Positions 28,918-40,683 of a stretch of DNA of 64,000 nt are shown piece after piece. Numbering within the stretch: the stretch's first letter is position 1; each line of letters starts with the position of its first letter. The position numbers were made by a program, and so were the translations under genes. Below the pieces are notes generated by a model that was given only the letters and a program-made list of their open reading frames with translations, did no database searches and was not told the DNA's origin. The stretch is from Opitutaceae bacterium BACL24 MAG-120322-bin51. GTDB lineage: Bacteria > Verrucomicrobiota > Verrucomicrobiia > Opitutales > Coraliomargaritaceae. The stretch is from assembly GCA_905182435.1 (NCBI GenBank), contig CAJJBN010000004.1, forward strand, positions 1 to 64,000, given 5' to 3'.

Positions 28918-29361
28918 ATGGATAACAGCGTCGTCGCAGTCAGCGTAAAGGGAGTCATGCCCACATCAAATGGATGTGCCGTTTTTTTGGCGAGCGATGC
29001 CAAAACCTTTGTCATCTACATGGAACGCGCCATTGGCGAAGCGATTCAGCGCGCCGTCAACGGCGAGCAAGCCGAGCGCCCGATGACCCACGATCTGATG
29101 ATCACCCTGCTCGACGGCCTTGGTGCCGAAGTGGAGCGCGTCGTGATCAACGATGTCAAAGAAGGCACCTTCTTTGCCCGCCTCATCGTATCGATGGAGA
29201 ACGAGCTCGGCCACAAGATCGTCGAAGTCGACGCCCGCCCAAGTGATTCGATCGTCCTCGCTCTTACCAGTGAGAAGCCACTGTATGCCGCTCAAATAGT
29301 GCTCGATGCCGTCGACGACATGACCGAGATCCTCGCAAAGATCCTCAAAGAAGGCGACTAA
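28918..29361 (+). CDS. Bifunctional nuclease family protein (DUF151)
   Basis: DUF151 (BFN) domains are small proteins with reported DNase/RNase activity in plants; bacterial members are poorly studied. The 147-residue product is a single domain starting MDNSVVAVSVKGVMPTSNG. The typical blocks are FVIYMERAIGEAIQRAV, RPMTHDLMITLLDGLGAEVERVVI and VDARPSDSIVLAL, the last being the most conserved part of the family. I start it at the ATG at 28918, since the 12 upstream codons are not family-like. It is 80 bp upstream of dus in the same direction, so they may be co-transcribed. Confidence 0.9.
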   Translation: MDNSVVAVSVKGVMPTSNGCAVFLASDAKTFVIYMERAIGEAIQRAVNGEQAERPMTHDLMITLLDGLGAEVERVVINDVKEGTFFARLIVSMENELGHKIVEVDARPSDSIVLALTSEKPLYAAQIVLDAVDDMTEILAKILKEGD

Positions 29362-29440
29362 GTCACGTGTTGAAGGTTGCTCGTTGCGAGCGGGATACCG
29401 TCCCCCTCGACCAACCACTAACAACCACCACCGAACAACG

Positions 29441-30505
29441 ATGCATCCACTTCCAGAACCTTTAATCCCCGGCCAGCCTTGGACTGCACTGGCTCCGATG
29501 CAGGATGTCACAAACTTGCCGTTCATGCAGTTGCTGGGTAAATACGGCGCTCCCGACCTGCTCTTCACCGAATTCTTCCGCGTACACTGCCACTCGAAGT
29601 TAGAGCAATCGATCATCGACTCTATCTGTGAACATGGCACGGGACGCCCCGTGTTTATTCAGTTGATCGGCGAAAGCCTCCCGGATCTAGAGCGCACGGT
29701 GCAGGAAATCGAAACCATGCAGCTCCCTGTAGCTGGCATCGATCTGAACATGGGCTGCCCCGCCCCTAAGGTGTATAAGAAAAAGGTCGGCGGCGGCCTG
29801 CTGCGTGATCCAGCTAAAATCGACGGAATCCTAGGCTGCCTACGCGCCGCGATCAAAGGCCGATTCACCGTCAAGATGCGCATTGGCTTCGACGGCGACC
29901 AACATTTCGATACCATCCTCGATCTAGTCGAAAAACACGACGTCGACCTACTCAGCCTCCACGCCCGCACTGTCAAAGAAGCGTATCGCAGCGAAGTGCA
30001 CTACGAATATATCAAACGTGCCGCGGAGCGGCTCACCTGCCCCGTGCTCGCTAATGGCAACGTGACTTCCGTGGCCAAAGGACAATGGGTGCTGAATGAA
30101 ACAACAAGTGCGGGCCTAATGGTCGGCCGCTCCTGTATCCGAAACCCGTGGATCTTCCGCCAACTGCGCGAGCATTTCGCTGGGCAACCCATTTACCGCC
30201 CAACGCTGGCCGATGTGCGCGACTATGTCGAAGACCTGTTTATCGCTACCAGCCATAGACAGCGCCACGAACTGAGCCACATCAATCACATGAAGAAGTT
30301 CCTCAACTTCGTCGGCCTCGGCGTCGATGTGGACGGGCAATTCCTACATGATATGCGCCGCACACGCTGCAAGGACGACCTCGATCGTGTTTGTGAGAAA
30401 CACCTGATCGACGGTGGCCGAGGCGAACAGCTCTTTCCCGAAGAGCCAATCAAAGGGCTGATCGCCCGCCCCAACTGTGAAACGCCGCAGGGCTGCGAAC
30501 TGTAA
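29441..30505 (+). CDS. dus: tRNA-dihydrouridine synthase
   Basis: Dus enzymes reduce specific uridines in tRNA to dihydrouridine with FMN and NADPH. The 354-residue product has the FMN barrel start LAPMQDVTNLPFM and the signature GIDLNMGCPAPKVYKKKVGG with the catalytic Cys. It also has VKMRIGF, LLSLHARTVKEAY, VLANGNV and GLMVGRSCIRNPWIF. The C-terminal helical domain is complete. Which uridine positions it modifies cannot be told from sequence alone. The start is the ATG at 29441, because the preceding 57 bp are a C/A-rich leader without coding character. Confidence 0.92.
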   Translation: MHPLPEPLIPGQPWTALAPMQDVTNLPFMQLLGKYGAPDLLFTEFFRVHCHSKLEQSIIDSICEHGTGRPVFIQLIGESLPDLERTVQEIETMQLPVAGIDLNMGCPAPKVYKKKVGGGLLRDPAKIDGILGCLRAAIKGRFTVKMRIGFDGDQHFDTILDLVEKHDVDLLSLHARTVKEAYRSEVHYEYIKRAAERLTCPVLANGNVTSVAKGQWVLNETTSAGLMVGRSCIRNPWIFRQLREHFAGQPIYRPTLADVRDYVEDLFIATSHRQRHELSHINHMKKFLNFVGLGVDVDGQFLHDMRRTRCKDDLDRVCEKHLIDGGRGEQLFPEEPIKGLIARPNCETPQGCEL

Positions 30506-30705
30506 GACTGCACCTCGCTCCTACTCAATCGCGCGATAAACCCGCCTGCTACAAACAACCGAAACGACTGGGTTCACCCCGGGAGATCAACTATAGCCAG
30601 AGCCATTAACGACTCAACAATGCTGTGCTCGAAGCGAGAACGTGAAGGCATTCGCGATGACATCGTAGGCGAGTGGGGCAGACCCGAAAAGGAAGCCACT
30701 GACCC

Positions 30706-30731
30706 TAAATAGCTTGATGCCAAGCTATTTA
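30706..30731. repeat. Perfect 11-bp hairpin in the dus-sucC gap
   Basis: TAAATAGCTTG (30706-30716) and CAAGCTATTTA (30721-30731) pair perfectly around ATGC. No T-run follows, so termination is uncertain. It is the only clear structure in the 373-bp gap 30506-30878, where the sucC promoter should also lie; the AT-rich stretch near 30775-30810 is the most likely place. Confidence 0.5.
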
Positions 30732-30878
30732 AATTACGCCACAGGCACTCAGGTAAAGGCGATTGATTCGAAACCGTTTTTTCTTGTTCGAAATTCCGAT
30801 AAAATAGGTTGCGCCGCCCGATCAACCTTGGCATCAAGCAAGCTTCCTTTTTGTGTCTAAAACACTAACCAACAACAG

Positions 30879-32064
<1,186 letters not shown>

Positions 32065-32101
32065 CGCTATTGACTACGATCACTTTTAAATATATTTCAC
32101 A

Positions 32102-32986
32102 ATGAGCGTTCTTGTAAACAAAGACACACGTCTAGTCGTCCAGGGCTTGACCGGAAAGACCGGCACCTTCCACACTCTTCAATGCCTCGAATACGGCACC
32201 AACGTCGTCGCCGGCGTCACTCCCGGTAAAGGCGGTCAACTGTGGGAAGGCAAAGTGCCCGTCTGCAACACGGTTTCCGAAGCAGTGAAGCAATACGGAG
32301 CCAATGTATCCGTCATCTACGTCCCGCCCCCATTTGCGGCTGACTCGATCCTTGAAGCCATTGCGGCCGAAATCCCGCTCGTCATCTGCATCACCGAAGG
32401 TGTGCCAGTACGCGACATGGCTGAAGTGCGTAAAGCACTGGATGCAACAAACGGTAAAACTCGTTTGATCGGGCCCAACTGCCCAGGCATCATCACACCC
32501 GGCGAATGTAAGATCGGCATCATGCCGGGCTACATCCACAAGCCAGGTCGCGTCGGTGTGGTCTCTCGCTCCGGCACGTTGACTTACGAAGCCGTTTACC
32601 AGCTCACACAGCGCGGCCACGGCCAATCGACTTGTATCGGTATCGGTGGTGACCCAATCAACGGCACCTCTCAGCTCGACGCAGTGCGCATGCTCAACGA
32701 AGACCCTGACACGGATGCGATCATCATGATCGGTGAAATCGGTGGCAGTGCCGAAGAAGAAGCCTGCGCTTACATCAAGGAGCACGTGAAGAAGCCAGTC
32801 GCTGGATTCATCGCAGGTGCCTCTGCACCCAAGGGCCGCACCATGGGCCACGCCGGTGCAATCGTTTCTGCAAACGGATCCGGCACAGCCGAAGCGAAGT
32901 TTGCAGCCATGCAAGATGCAGGTGTCTCGATCGCCCGCAACCCATCGGAAATCGCCGACGCCTTGCTAAAGATCTACAAGGGCTAA
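32102..32986 (+). CDS. sucD: Succinyl-CoA synthetase alpha subunit
   Basis: SucD carries the phosphohistidine and the CoA site. The 294-residue product has the CoA-binding Rossmann fold ([22 protein letters not shown]), the block [13 protein letters not shown], and [18 protein letters not shown]. The active-site His is in [11 protein letters not shown]. Length and order are standard. It is the second gene of sucCD and ends at a strong terminator. The ATG at 32102 follows the A/T-rich leader typical of this genome. Confidence 0.97.
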   Translation: MSVLVNKDTRLVVQGLTGKTGTFHTLQCLEYGTNVVAGVTPGKGGQLWEGKVPVCNTVSEAVKQYGANVSVIYVPPPFAADSILEAIAAEIPLVICITEGVPVRDMAEVRKALDATNGKTRLIGPNCPGIITPGECKIGIMPGYIHKPGRVGVVSRSGTLTYEAVYQLTQRGHGQSTCIGIGGDPINGTSQLDAVRMLNEDPDTDAIIMIGEIGGSAEEEACAYIKEHVKKPVAGFIAGASAPKGRTMGHAGAIVSANGSGTAEAKFAAMQDAGVSIARNPSEIADALLKIYKG

Positions 32987-33013
32987 TTTCCGCGCTATCG
33001 GATCAAACCTTTC

Positions 33014-33051
33014 AAAAGCCGCCCGTTGCCTCGTGCACGGGCGGCTTTTTT
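33014..33051 (+). terminator. Rho-independent terminator after sucD
   Basis: A perfect 13-bp GC-rich stem (33014-33026 with 33037-33049) around a 10-base loop runs into six T residues. It lies 28 bp after the sucD stop codon. Confidence 0.94.
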
Positions 33052-33303
33052 GTGCCCACCAACCCACCCTCGTCTCACGACCGAGGCCACAATAAGACAG
33101 TCTTCCGGAAAAATGATCCCAGCATGAATTTGCCTGTAACTTATTTGCCCCTCGGCCCATATATACCATGAGTCGTGACTCCATCTGGAAACTTAGTCAG
33201 CCATTCACCCATATTGAATACAAATTGACAGGACAGCCGAAAAAAACACATACTATTCCTCTGCTCTACCCCAGCGACACTGCAAACCAGAAAGGATCGA
33301 ACC

Positions 33304-35620
<2,317 letters not shown>

Positions 35621-35636
35621 GCCCAGCCCTCAGTAT

Positions 35637-35714
35637 CCTAATCATACTCTTAATCTTAGTCATAATCTCCACACACAAAAACAGATTAGGATTGAGAGTA
35701 GGATTACGATTAAG
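35637..35714. repeat. Imperfect inverted repeat, family C (TAATC-rich)
   Basis: The arms 35637-35669 and 35682-35714 match as reverse complements at about 25 of 33 positions. Both are built of the same degenerate TAATC/TACTC words as the element at 7931-8035. It lies between the DUF1549 and DUF1501 genes. Confidence 0.65.
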
Positions 35715-35737
35715 AACCCACCTCCACACAGCATCCC

Positions 35738-35778
35738 TAATTCCTAATTCCTAATTCCTAATTCCTAATTCCTAATTC
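35738..35778 (+). repeat. Heptamer tandem repeat (TAATTCC, about 5.9 copies)
   Basis: Five perfect copies of TAATTCC and one partial copy run from 35738 to 35778, ending 8 bp before the DUF1501 start codon. Copy-number slippage would alter the leader length or spacing of this gene. Confidence 0.9.
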
Positions 35779-35786
35779 TCTCTGCT

Positions 35787-37067
35787 ATGTATGACGAACT
35801 AAACAAACTGGACGAACTCTCACGCCGTAAATTCATACAATACTCAGCTAAGGCACTGCTCGGCGTCGGCCTATCTGCGAGCACCACTCCGCTCTGGGCC
35901 TCGCAAACTATCAACAAGCCGACCGCGCGCAACGTCATCTACATTTACCTCAGCGGTGGCATGAGCCACATCGACACATTCGATCCCAAGGCCAGTTGGA
36001 AAGATCAAGGCCCCGTGCAAACAATCGATACCAACGTCGCCGGCATCCAGATCAGCGAATACTTACCCAGCCTAGCACGACGCATGGACAAGATCGCGAT
36101 CATCCGCTCGATGAATTCGACCCAAGGCGCGCATGAACCTGGTAATTACTTCATGCATACCAGCTACGCACAACGTGGCACCATTAAGCACCCCGGACTC
36201 GGCGCATGGCTCAACAGCATGTCCGGCAAGACCAACTCCACCCTGCCTGGAAACGTTCGTATCGGCGGCAGTAATAACGCCACCGGCGGCGCAGGCTTTC
36301 TCGATTCGAAATACGAGCCACTCCACCTCGGCAGCCCCGACGACGGACTGCCCTACGTCGATCGACACCAAACTGTCGACGAAGCCGAACTACGCGAACG
36401 CTTGGCACTCGCACAGATGATGGATCTCTCTTTCCATAAAAAGTATCCTTCCAAGCAAGTGCGCGCCTATGGCGATGTCTACGAACAGGCAATCAAGCTG
36501 ATGAACAGTAAAGACCTCGCCGCCTTCGACCTTAGCCAAGAGCCGAAGCTCACACGTGATGTTTACGGCGATTCTCGCTTCGGCAAAAGTTGCCTACTCG
36601 CGCGTCGACTCGTCGAGCACGGCGTGCGCTTTGTCGAACTCACTCTTGGCGGTTGGGATACACACAACGACAATCACGATCAAGTCGCCGGACTCACTAG
36701 CCCACTCGATCAATCTGTCTCCGCTCTACTCGACGACCTCCACTACCGCGGCCTACTCGACGAGACGCTGGTCGTGATCGGCACCGAGTTTGGTCGATCC
36801 CCCGAGATCAACAGCAACGCCGGCCGGAATCACCACCCTTCCGCCTTTAGCTGCGTGCTAGCTGGCGGCGGCATCAAAGGTGGTCAAGTTTACGGCTCGA
36901 CCGACGCCAGTGGCCACTCCGTCGCCGACAACGGCGTCAGCGTGCCAGACTTCAACGCGACCATTGCCTACGCCCTCGGCTTGCCAATTGATAAAGTAGT
37001 GCACTCCCCTAGTGGCCGCCCCTTCCGCGTCGCCGATAAAGGTCGCCCCATCACCGCACTGTTTTAA
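35787..37067 (+). CDS. DUF1501 Tat-exported protein
   Basis: DUF1501 proteins are distantly related to sulfatases and alkaline-phosphatase-fold enzymes and occur next to DUF1549/DUF1553 genes in Verrucomicrobiota and Planctomycetota. The 426-residue product has a twin-arginine-type signal (SRRKFIQYSAKALLGVG, about residues 13-35, cleaved near LWAS). Family blocks are VIYIYLSGGMSHIDTFDPK, IRSMNSTQGAHEPGNYFMHT, LTLGGWDTHNDNHDQVAGL and VVIGTEFGRSPEIN. It follows the DUF1549 gene by 166 bp. The tatA gene at 54.0 kb could serve its export. Confidence 0.92.
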   Translation: MYDELNKLDELSRRKFIQYSAKALLGVGLSASTTPLWASQTINKPTARNVIYIYLSGGMSHIDTFDPKASWKDQGPVQTIDTNVAGIQISEYLPSLARRMDKIAIIRSMNSTQGAHEPGNYFMHTSYAQRGTIKHPGLGAWLNSMSGKTNSTLPGNVRIGGSNNATGGAGFLDSKYEPLHLGSPDDGLPYVDRHQTVDEAELRERLALAQMMDLSFHKKYPSKQVRAYGDVYEQAIKLMNSKDLAAFDLSQEPKLTRDVYGDSRFGKSCLLARRLVEHGVRFVELTLGGWDTHNDNHDQVAGLTSPLDQSVSALLDDLHYRGLLDETLVVIGTEFGRSPEINSNAGRNHHPSAFSCVLAGGGIKGGQVYGSTDASGHSVADNGVSVPDFNATIAYALGLPIDKVVHSPSGRPFRVADKGRPITALF

Positions 37068-37160
37068 AAAGAGGAAGGGCAATACTCTGTCATTGCAGCG
37101 AATATAGTGATACGAACATTCCTGTCTGTTCTTTCAGAACTCCCACCAATCCTAAGCAAC

Positions 37161-37174
37161 AGGCAAGAATGCCT
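37161..37174 (+). repeat. Dispersed dyad repeat, family B (single copy)
   Basis: AGGCAAGAATGCCT forms a 5-bp stem with an AGAA loop and is identical to 21131-21144. It lies 20 bp before a family A copy, in the gap between the DUF1501 and cytochrome genes. Confidence 0.6.
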
Positions 37175-37194
37175 ATAGCATACCCCAATTAATT

Positions 37195-37219
37195 TGGAAA
37201 CGACGGAGCGTTTCCCTCC
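37195..37219 (+). repeat. Dispersed dyad repeat, family A (single copy)
   Basis: This copy is identical over 25 bases to the right arm of the element at 22204-22229 (core GGAAACGACGGAGCGTTTCC). The hairpin is GGAAACG with CGTTTCC. Confidence 0.8.
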
Positions 37220-37271
37220 AATCAAGACCTCACCTTTTCACCTTCTACTTTTCCATTTTTCAACTTCTTAA

Positions 37272-38732
37272 ATGCCCGAATTCCTAATCCCCTTTGGCCC
37301 CTTTCACATGGTCTTGCTTCATCTGCCGATCGGAGCCCTCACCGCGATCTGGTTTCTAGAATTTCTACTCGAAAAAAACGACGATAAACATAAGAACCAA
37401 GCCACCGGCTTGCTGCACTTGTTACTACTGATATCTTGCGGCCTAACCGTCGTACTTGGCCTCAGCTACGAAGAGTTCGGCCAATACGGCGACGAAATCG
37501 AACAACACGAATTCTGGGGCCTCATTTTTGCGGGCTGTATCGTTGCCACTTACCTTTGTTATTGGATTCATCGCAAGCTAGGCAAACGCAGCAGCAAATT
37601 GTTCTACATGCTGGCACTCCTCGCCGCCACCATCACAATGGTCATCACCGCTCATCAGGGCGGCGAGCTGGTACACGGCAAAGGTTTCCTCTCCAAACCA
37701 TTCCAGGAAGAAAAGCGCCAAGCCATCGCCCCCGCTCCATTCGCCGATGAAAGCAGCAAAGAAAATACGGACCAAGCGCGCATAGTTACTCAACCAACCA
37801 GCACCTCGGCTCTCAACGCCCCGATGGTCGATGCAATCAACGGCGCAGATCGGATCGATCCGATAACAGCGCCAATCGCTGCGCTAGAACAGACACCTCA
37901 AGTGGCAGACCCCAGAATCGCGCTCTTTGAAACGTCTCAAGCCATCTTCGAGCGCAACTGCTACAAGTGCCACGGTGCGACCAAACAAAAAGGAGGTTAT
38001 CGATTAGATGAGCAGCATTCGATTAACCTAGGCGGCAAGAGTAAGCTACCCGCGATCGTCCCTGGAAACGTCGAGCAGAGCGAGCTGATGTATCGCATGT
38101 TACTCCCACACGACGATGACGACGCCATGCCTCCCGAAGAGAAAGACCCAGTCTCCCCTCAAGACATTGATCTCGTGCGCCAATGGATCGAGGCTGGCGC
38201 CTACTGGCCGGACGAAGCGGAGCTCAGTGCGGCAGCAAGCGACACCGTCAAAACTGGCGACGCCGACACCGACCAATTGATCGAGCAAATCAGTCGCACG
38301 GGCGTGAAGGCCGAATACAACGCATGGGGCGACGAAAGCATCCGGATCGACCTCGGCGTGGTCGGGCCCGGCCAGCTGAACCAAGCCATCCAGCAGCTCA
38401 GCGGGTTTCGCAACAAACTCACTTGGCTTGATTGCAGTGAATTAGCCCTCAGCTCAGACTTCTTTCAACAACTCGAGCAGTGTATTAAGCTGCAACGCCT
38501 ACATTTGAACGGCACCGACGTAACCGACAAGCAACTAGACGCACTTAGCCAGCTTGCTGACCTCAACTACTTGAACCTCTACAATACCCAGATCAGCGAT
38601 GCCGGTCTCGAATCACTCCACGCTTCCAGCAGCTTACGCAAAATATTCCTCAGCCAGACTCAAGTCACCGCCAATGGGATCACAGAATTAAAGAAATCCC
38701 TGCCGGAGCTTGAAGTCGTGCATCAACCTTAA
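37272..38732 (+). CDS. DUF2231-planctomycete cytochrome c-LRR membrane protein
   Basis: The N-terminal 150 residues form four membrane helices of DUF2231 type (FHMVLLHLPIGALTAIWFLE at the start; HQGG near residue 135). A linker of about 80 residues leads to a planctomycete-type cytochrome domain. It has one CxxCH heme motif, ERNCYKCHGATKQKGGYRLD, followed by VPGNVEQSELMYRMLLP and a distal Met in DAMPPEEKDP. The C-terminal 120 residues are leucine-rich repeats (LQRLHLNGTDVTDKQLDAL and DLNYLNLYNTQISDAGLESL). The heme domain should face the periplasm. It follows the DUF1549 and DUF1501 genes and probably works with them. Confidence 0.9.
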   Translation: MPEFLIPFGPFHMVLLHLPIGALTAIWFLEFLLEKNDDKHKNQATGLLHLLLLISCGLTVVLGLSYEEFGQYGDEIEQHEFWGLIFAGCIVATYLCYWIHRKLGKRSSKLFYMLALLAATITMVITAHQGGELVHGKGFLSKPFQEEKRQAIAPAPFADESSKENTDQARIVTQPTSTSALNAPMVDAINGADRIDPITAPIAALEQTPQVADPRIALFETSQAIFERNCYKCHGATKQKGGYRLDEQHSINLGGKSKLPAIVPGNVEQSELMYRMLLPHDDDDAMPPEEKDPVSPQDIDLVRQWIEAGAYWPDEAELSAAASDTVKTGDADTDQLIEQISRTGVKAEYNAWGDESIRIDLGVVGPGQLNQAIQQLSGFRNKLTWLDCSELALSSDFFQQLEQCIKLQRLHLNGTDVTDKQLDALSQLADLNYLNLYNTQISDAGLESLHASSSLRKIFLSQTQVTANGITELKKSLPELEVVHQP

Positions 38733-38805
38733 AAAAGGCGTCAGCAGGGAGGAGTGAGTGGCTTAGTATCGACAAATCGAAAGCTAAGCCCAAAAGCTAT
38801 TAAAG

Positions 38806-40101
38806 ATGAACGCATTTTTCCGATCCACTACCTGGCGCCTTTTCCTGATGCCCCTACTAATTAGTTTGAGTGCACTGTTTGGCAGCGCGGCGGTCGCTTT
38901 AATTCCCATCTGGCTTGCGGCGATCTTTGCCCTAGTGTTTGGACTGGGCTTGTTATTTTTCCTAGTGAGCGCGATCAGATGGTTCATACAAAAAAAAGTG
39001 AAGTGGGGCCTGGCGGCGCTTGGATGTCTGCTGTGCTGTCTTCTTGCGCTGGTTCCGGCGGTGATGGCGATGTTCTTTGGTTCGATGTTGGCTGAAGACC
39101 TGGACAATTTTGCTAACGAACTCACATTGCCAGAAAACGTAGTCCTGTTGGATCCAACCAGCCAGCCGCCTCATCCGAGCGAGCCGGAATGGAGCGAACC
39201 AGATTCTTTTCAGGCGGCGCTGATCGCTACGCTGGAAACGACCGGAACCTCGGATGCTTCCTTTCTCCCCTCAATTCCCGCGCTGGGGATCTTACACCGT
39301 GATTACCCCGAATTACTAAAGTGGTACCTGTCCGCCTCTCCGGCTTGGTGGCGACATCAAATGAATGGTAAAGCATTGGCGACGCGGAGGTGGCTTCTAA
39401 AAGGAGAATGGCAAACGAGTAACAACGGCAATTTTTCCTCACTTCACCCACCTGAGTCCCAAAACTACCAGACCCGAACTTGCATCGGCCTGTCTGGAAA
39501 AACCTGGAGGAGGGGAGCAGATCCAGTACCCTCGGGAAAAGAACTTATTCTGCCGATTAAACAAGTGTTTAGGCTGAAGCAAAGTTACGCCGTTTGGCAG
39601 GAGCAAGGGGTGACAGTGGAGATCATGGAACAGGCGGAAACGGAAGAACGGCGGATGAGTAAGGCTGCGGTCCGAGAATTGCAGGTTGAGTTCGAGGCTC
39701 TGCTTAAAGATCCGACCCTGGAATCCGCGCGGGCCCTGCTTCCCACAGGAGCGATTATACGAGGTGAGCCTTCCATCTCCCTCGCCGGGGGGTATGGACG
39801 CTATACTGCAGTCATCCGGTGTAACCCCGGCGAGCCCGGCAATCTATACCTGAAGACCTACGAAATCACCGGAGAAGTTCCTCTATCGCAGTCCACCTTA
39901 AAACAAAGCTCGGCCGAACTCATCGGCTGGTCGGACGAGCCAGATGAGTTATTTCGCGCAAGCTTCGATTTTACTATCTACGAGGGCAATTGGGATCAGT
40001 ACTACGGAGCTCGCTTTGAGGTTTGGTTCACTCCAGAACAGGGTGGCAGTGACCGTAAGCTCATGGAGTCAAATTGGAAGATCGACGGCTGGTCAAGATG
40101 A
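38806..40101 (+). CDS. Membrane protein of unknown function
   Basis: I do not recognise a family. The 431-residue product starts with three membrane helices (about residues 12-34, 38-60 and 68-92). A soluble domain of about 330 residues follows, with many Trp and Pro residues (for example SASPAWWRH and PALGILHRDYPELLKWYL) and a beta-rich C-terminus (FDFTIYEGNWDQYYGARFEVWF). Codon choice differs by eye from the neighbours: more G-ending codons and fewer of the C-ending ones that dominate here. This could mark recent acquisition. It stands alone, between the cytochrome gene and the convergent pqi operon. Confidence 0.75.
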   Translation: MNAFFRSTTWRLFLMPLLISLSALFGSAAVALIPIWLAAIFALVFGLGLLFFLVSAIRWFIQKKVKWGLAALGCLLCCLLALVPAVMAMFFGSMLAEDLDNFANELTLPENVVLLDPTSQPPHPSEPEWSEPDSFQAALIATLETTGTSDASFLPSIPALGILHRDYPELLKWYLSASPAWWRHQMNGKALATRRWLLKGEWQTSNNGNFSSLHPPESQNYQTRTCIGLSGKTWRRGADPVPSGKELILPIKQVFRLKQSYAVWQEQGVTVEIMEQAETEERRMSKAAVRELQVEFEALLKDPTLESARALLPTGAIIRGEPSISLAGGYGRYTAVIRCNPGEPGNLYLKTYEITGEVPLSQSTLKQSSAELIGWSDEPDELFRASFDFTIYEGNWDQYYGARFEVWFTPEQGGSDRKLMESNWKIDGWSR

Positions 40102-40125
40102 GGCCGGATGGAGCCACACATAACG

Positions 40126-40683
40126 TCACTTCAGTTCATGGGCAATCGCCTTGGACAATTGAACCAGCAGCTTAATTTCGGCTGTCACCAATGCCTCGTA
40201 ACCAACTCCATCGAGAGGTGTAGTCTCAGCAAACTGATACTCATGACGCTGCTTTGCCGAACTGAGACTCCAGCTGGCAACTAATACAGCATGCCCCTGC
40301 GCATCGCCATGCAGCTGACTGATTCTCACGTCGATACGATCCGCTGCAGCTCCTCCAGGTGGAATCGTAGCGAGTGCCTCCTCGTTTGCCGCCGAAATCT
40401 CTACGTTCAAGAATTCGCGCAGACTCACACGTAAGGGTTCAGCCCAATGATGCTGCTTCGCGGTGTGAATCATACCTTCCGCAAGCTCAAGCACTAAGCC
40501 GGGCTGGTCGATGTAACTCGCGACCTGCACAGTGCCGAGATACGCATCCCCCACTTTCGCCAATTCCCCGGTGCCCACGTGACTACTGGAACGCAACAAA
40601 TAGGTGCTACGCGCTTGAGGCGTGGTTGAACAAGCTGAAATGAGCACGCTCGAGACGGCGATAAGTAATAGTGGTATTCTCAT
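40126..40683 (-). CDS. pqiC: PqiC-like transport auxiliary lipoprotein
   Basis: PqiC is an outer-membrane lipoprotein that docks the PqiB tunnel, which moves phospholipids between the membranes. The 185-residue product has a lipoprotein signal with the lipobox VLISACSTT (Cys about residue 18). The DUF330/ABC-type transport auxiliary fold shows YLLRSSS, VQVASYIDQPGLVLEL and the block HHWAEPLRVSLREFL. The operon order pqiA1-pqiA2-pqiB-pqiC supports the assignment. The stop codon of pqiB and the start of this gene share one base at 40683. Confidence 0.88.
   Translation of the reverse strand: MRIPLLLIAVSSVLISACSTTPQARSTYLLRSSSHVGTGELAKVGDAYLGTVQVASYIDQPGLVLELAEGMIHTAKQHHWAEPLRVSLREFLNVEISAANEEALATIPPGGAAADRIDVRISQLHGDAQGHAVLVASWSLSSAKQRHEYQFAETTPLDGVGYEALVTAEIKLLVQLSKAIAHELK

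Noticed and set aside
32132..32914. 260-residue minus-strand frame inside sucD
   Set aside because: It lies wholly antisense to a certain gene and is composed of Cys/His/Asp-rich sequence typical of the reverse reading of this GC-rich codon use.
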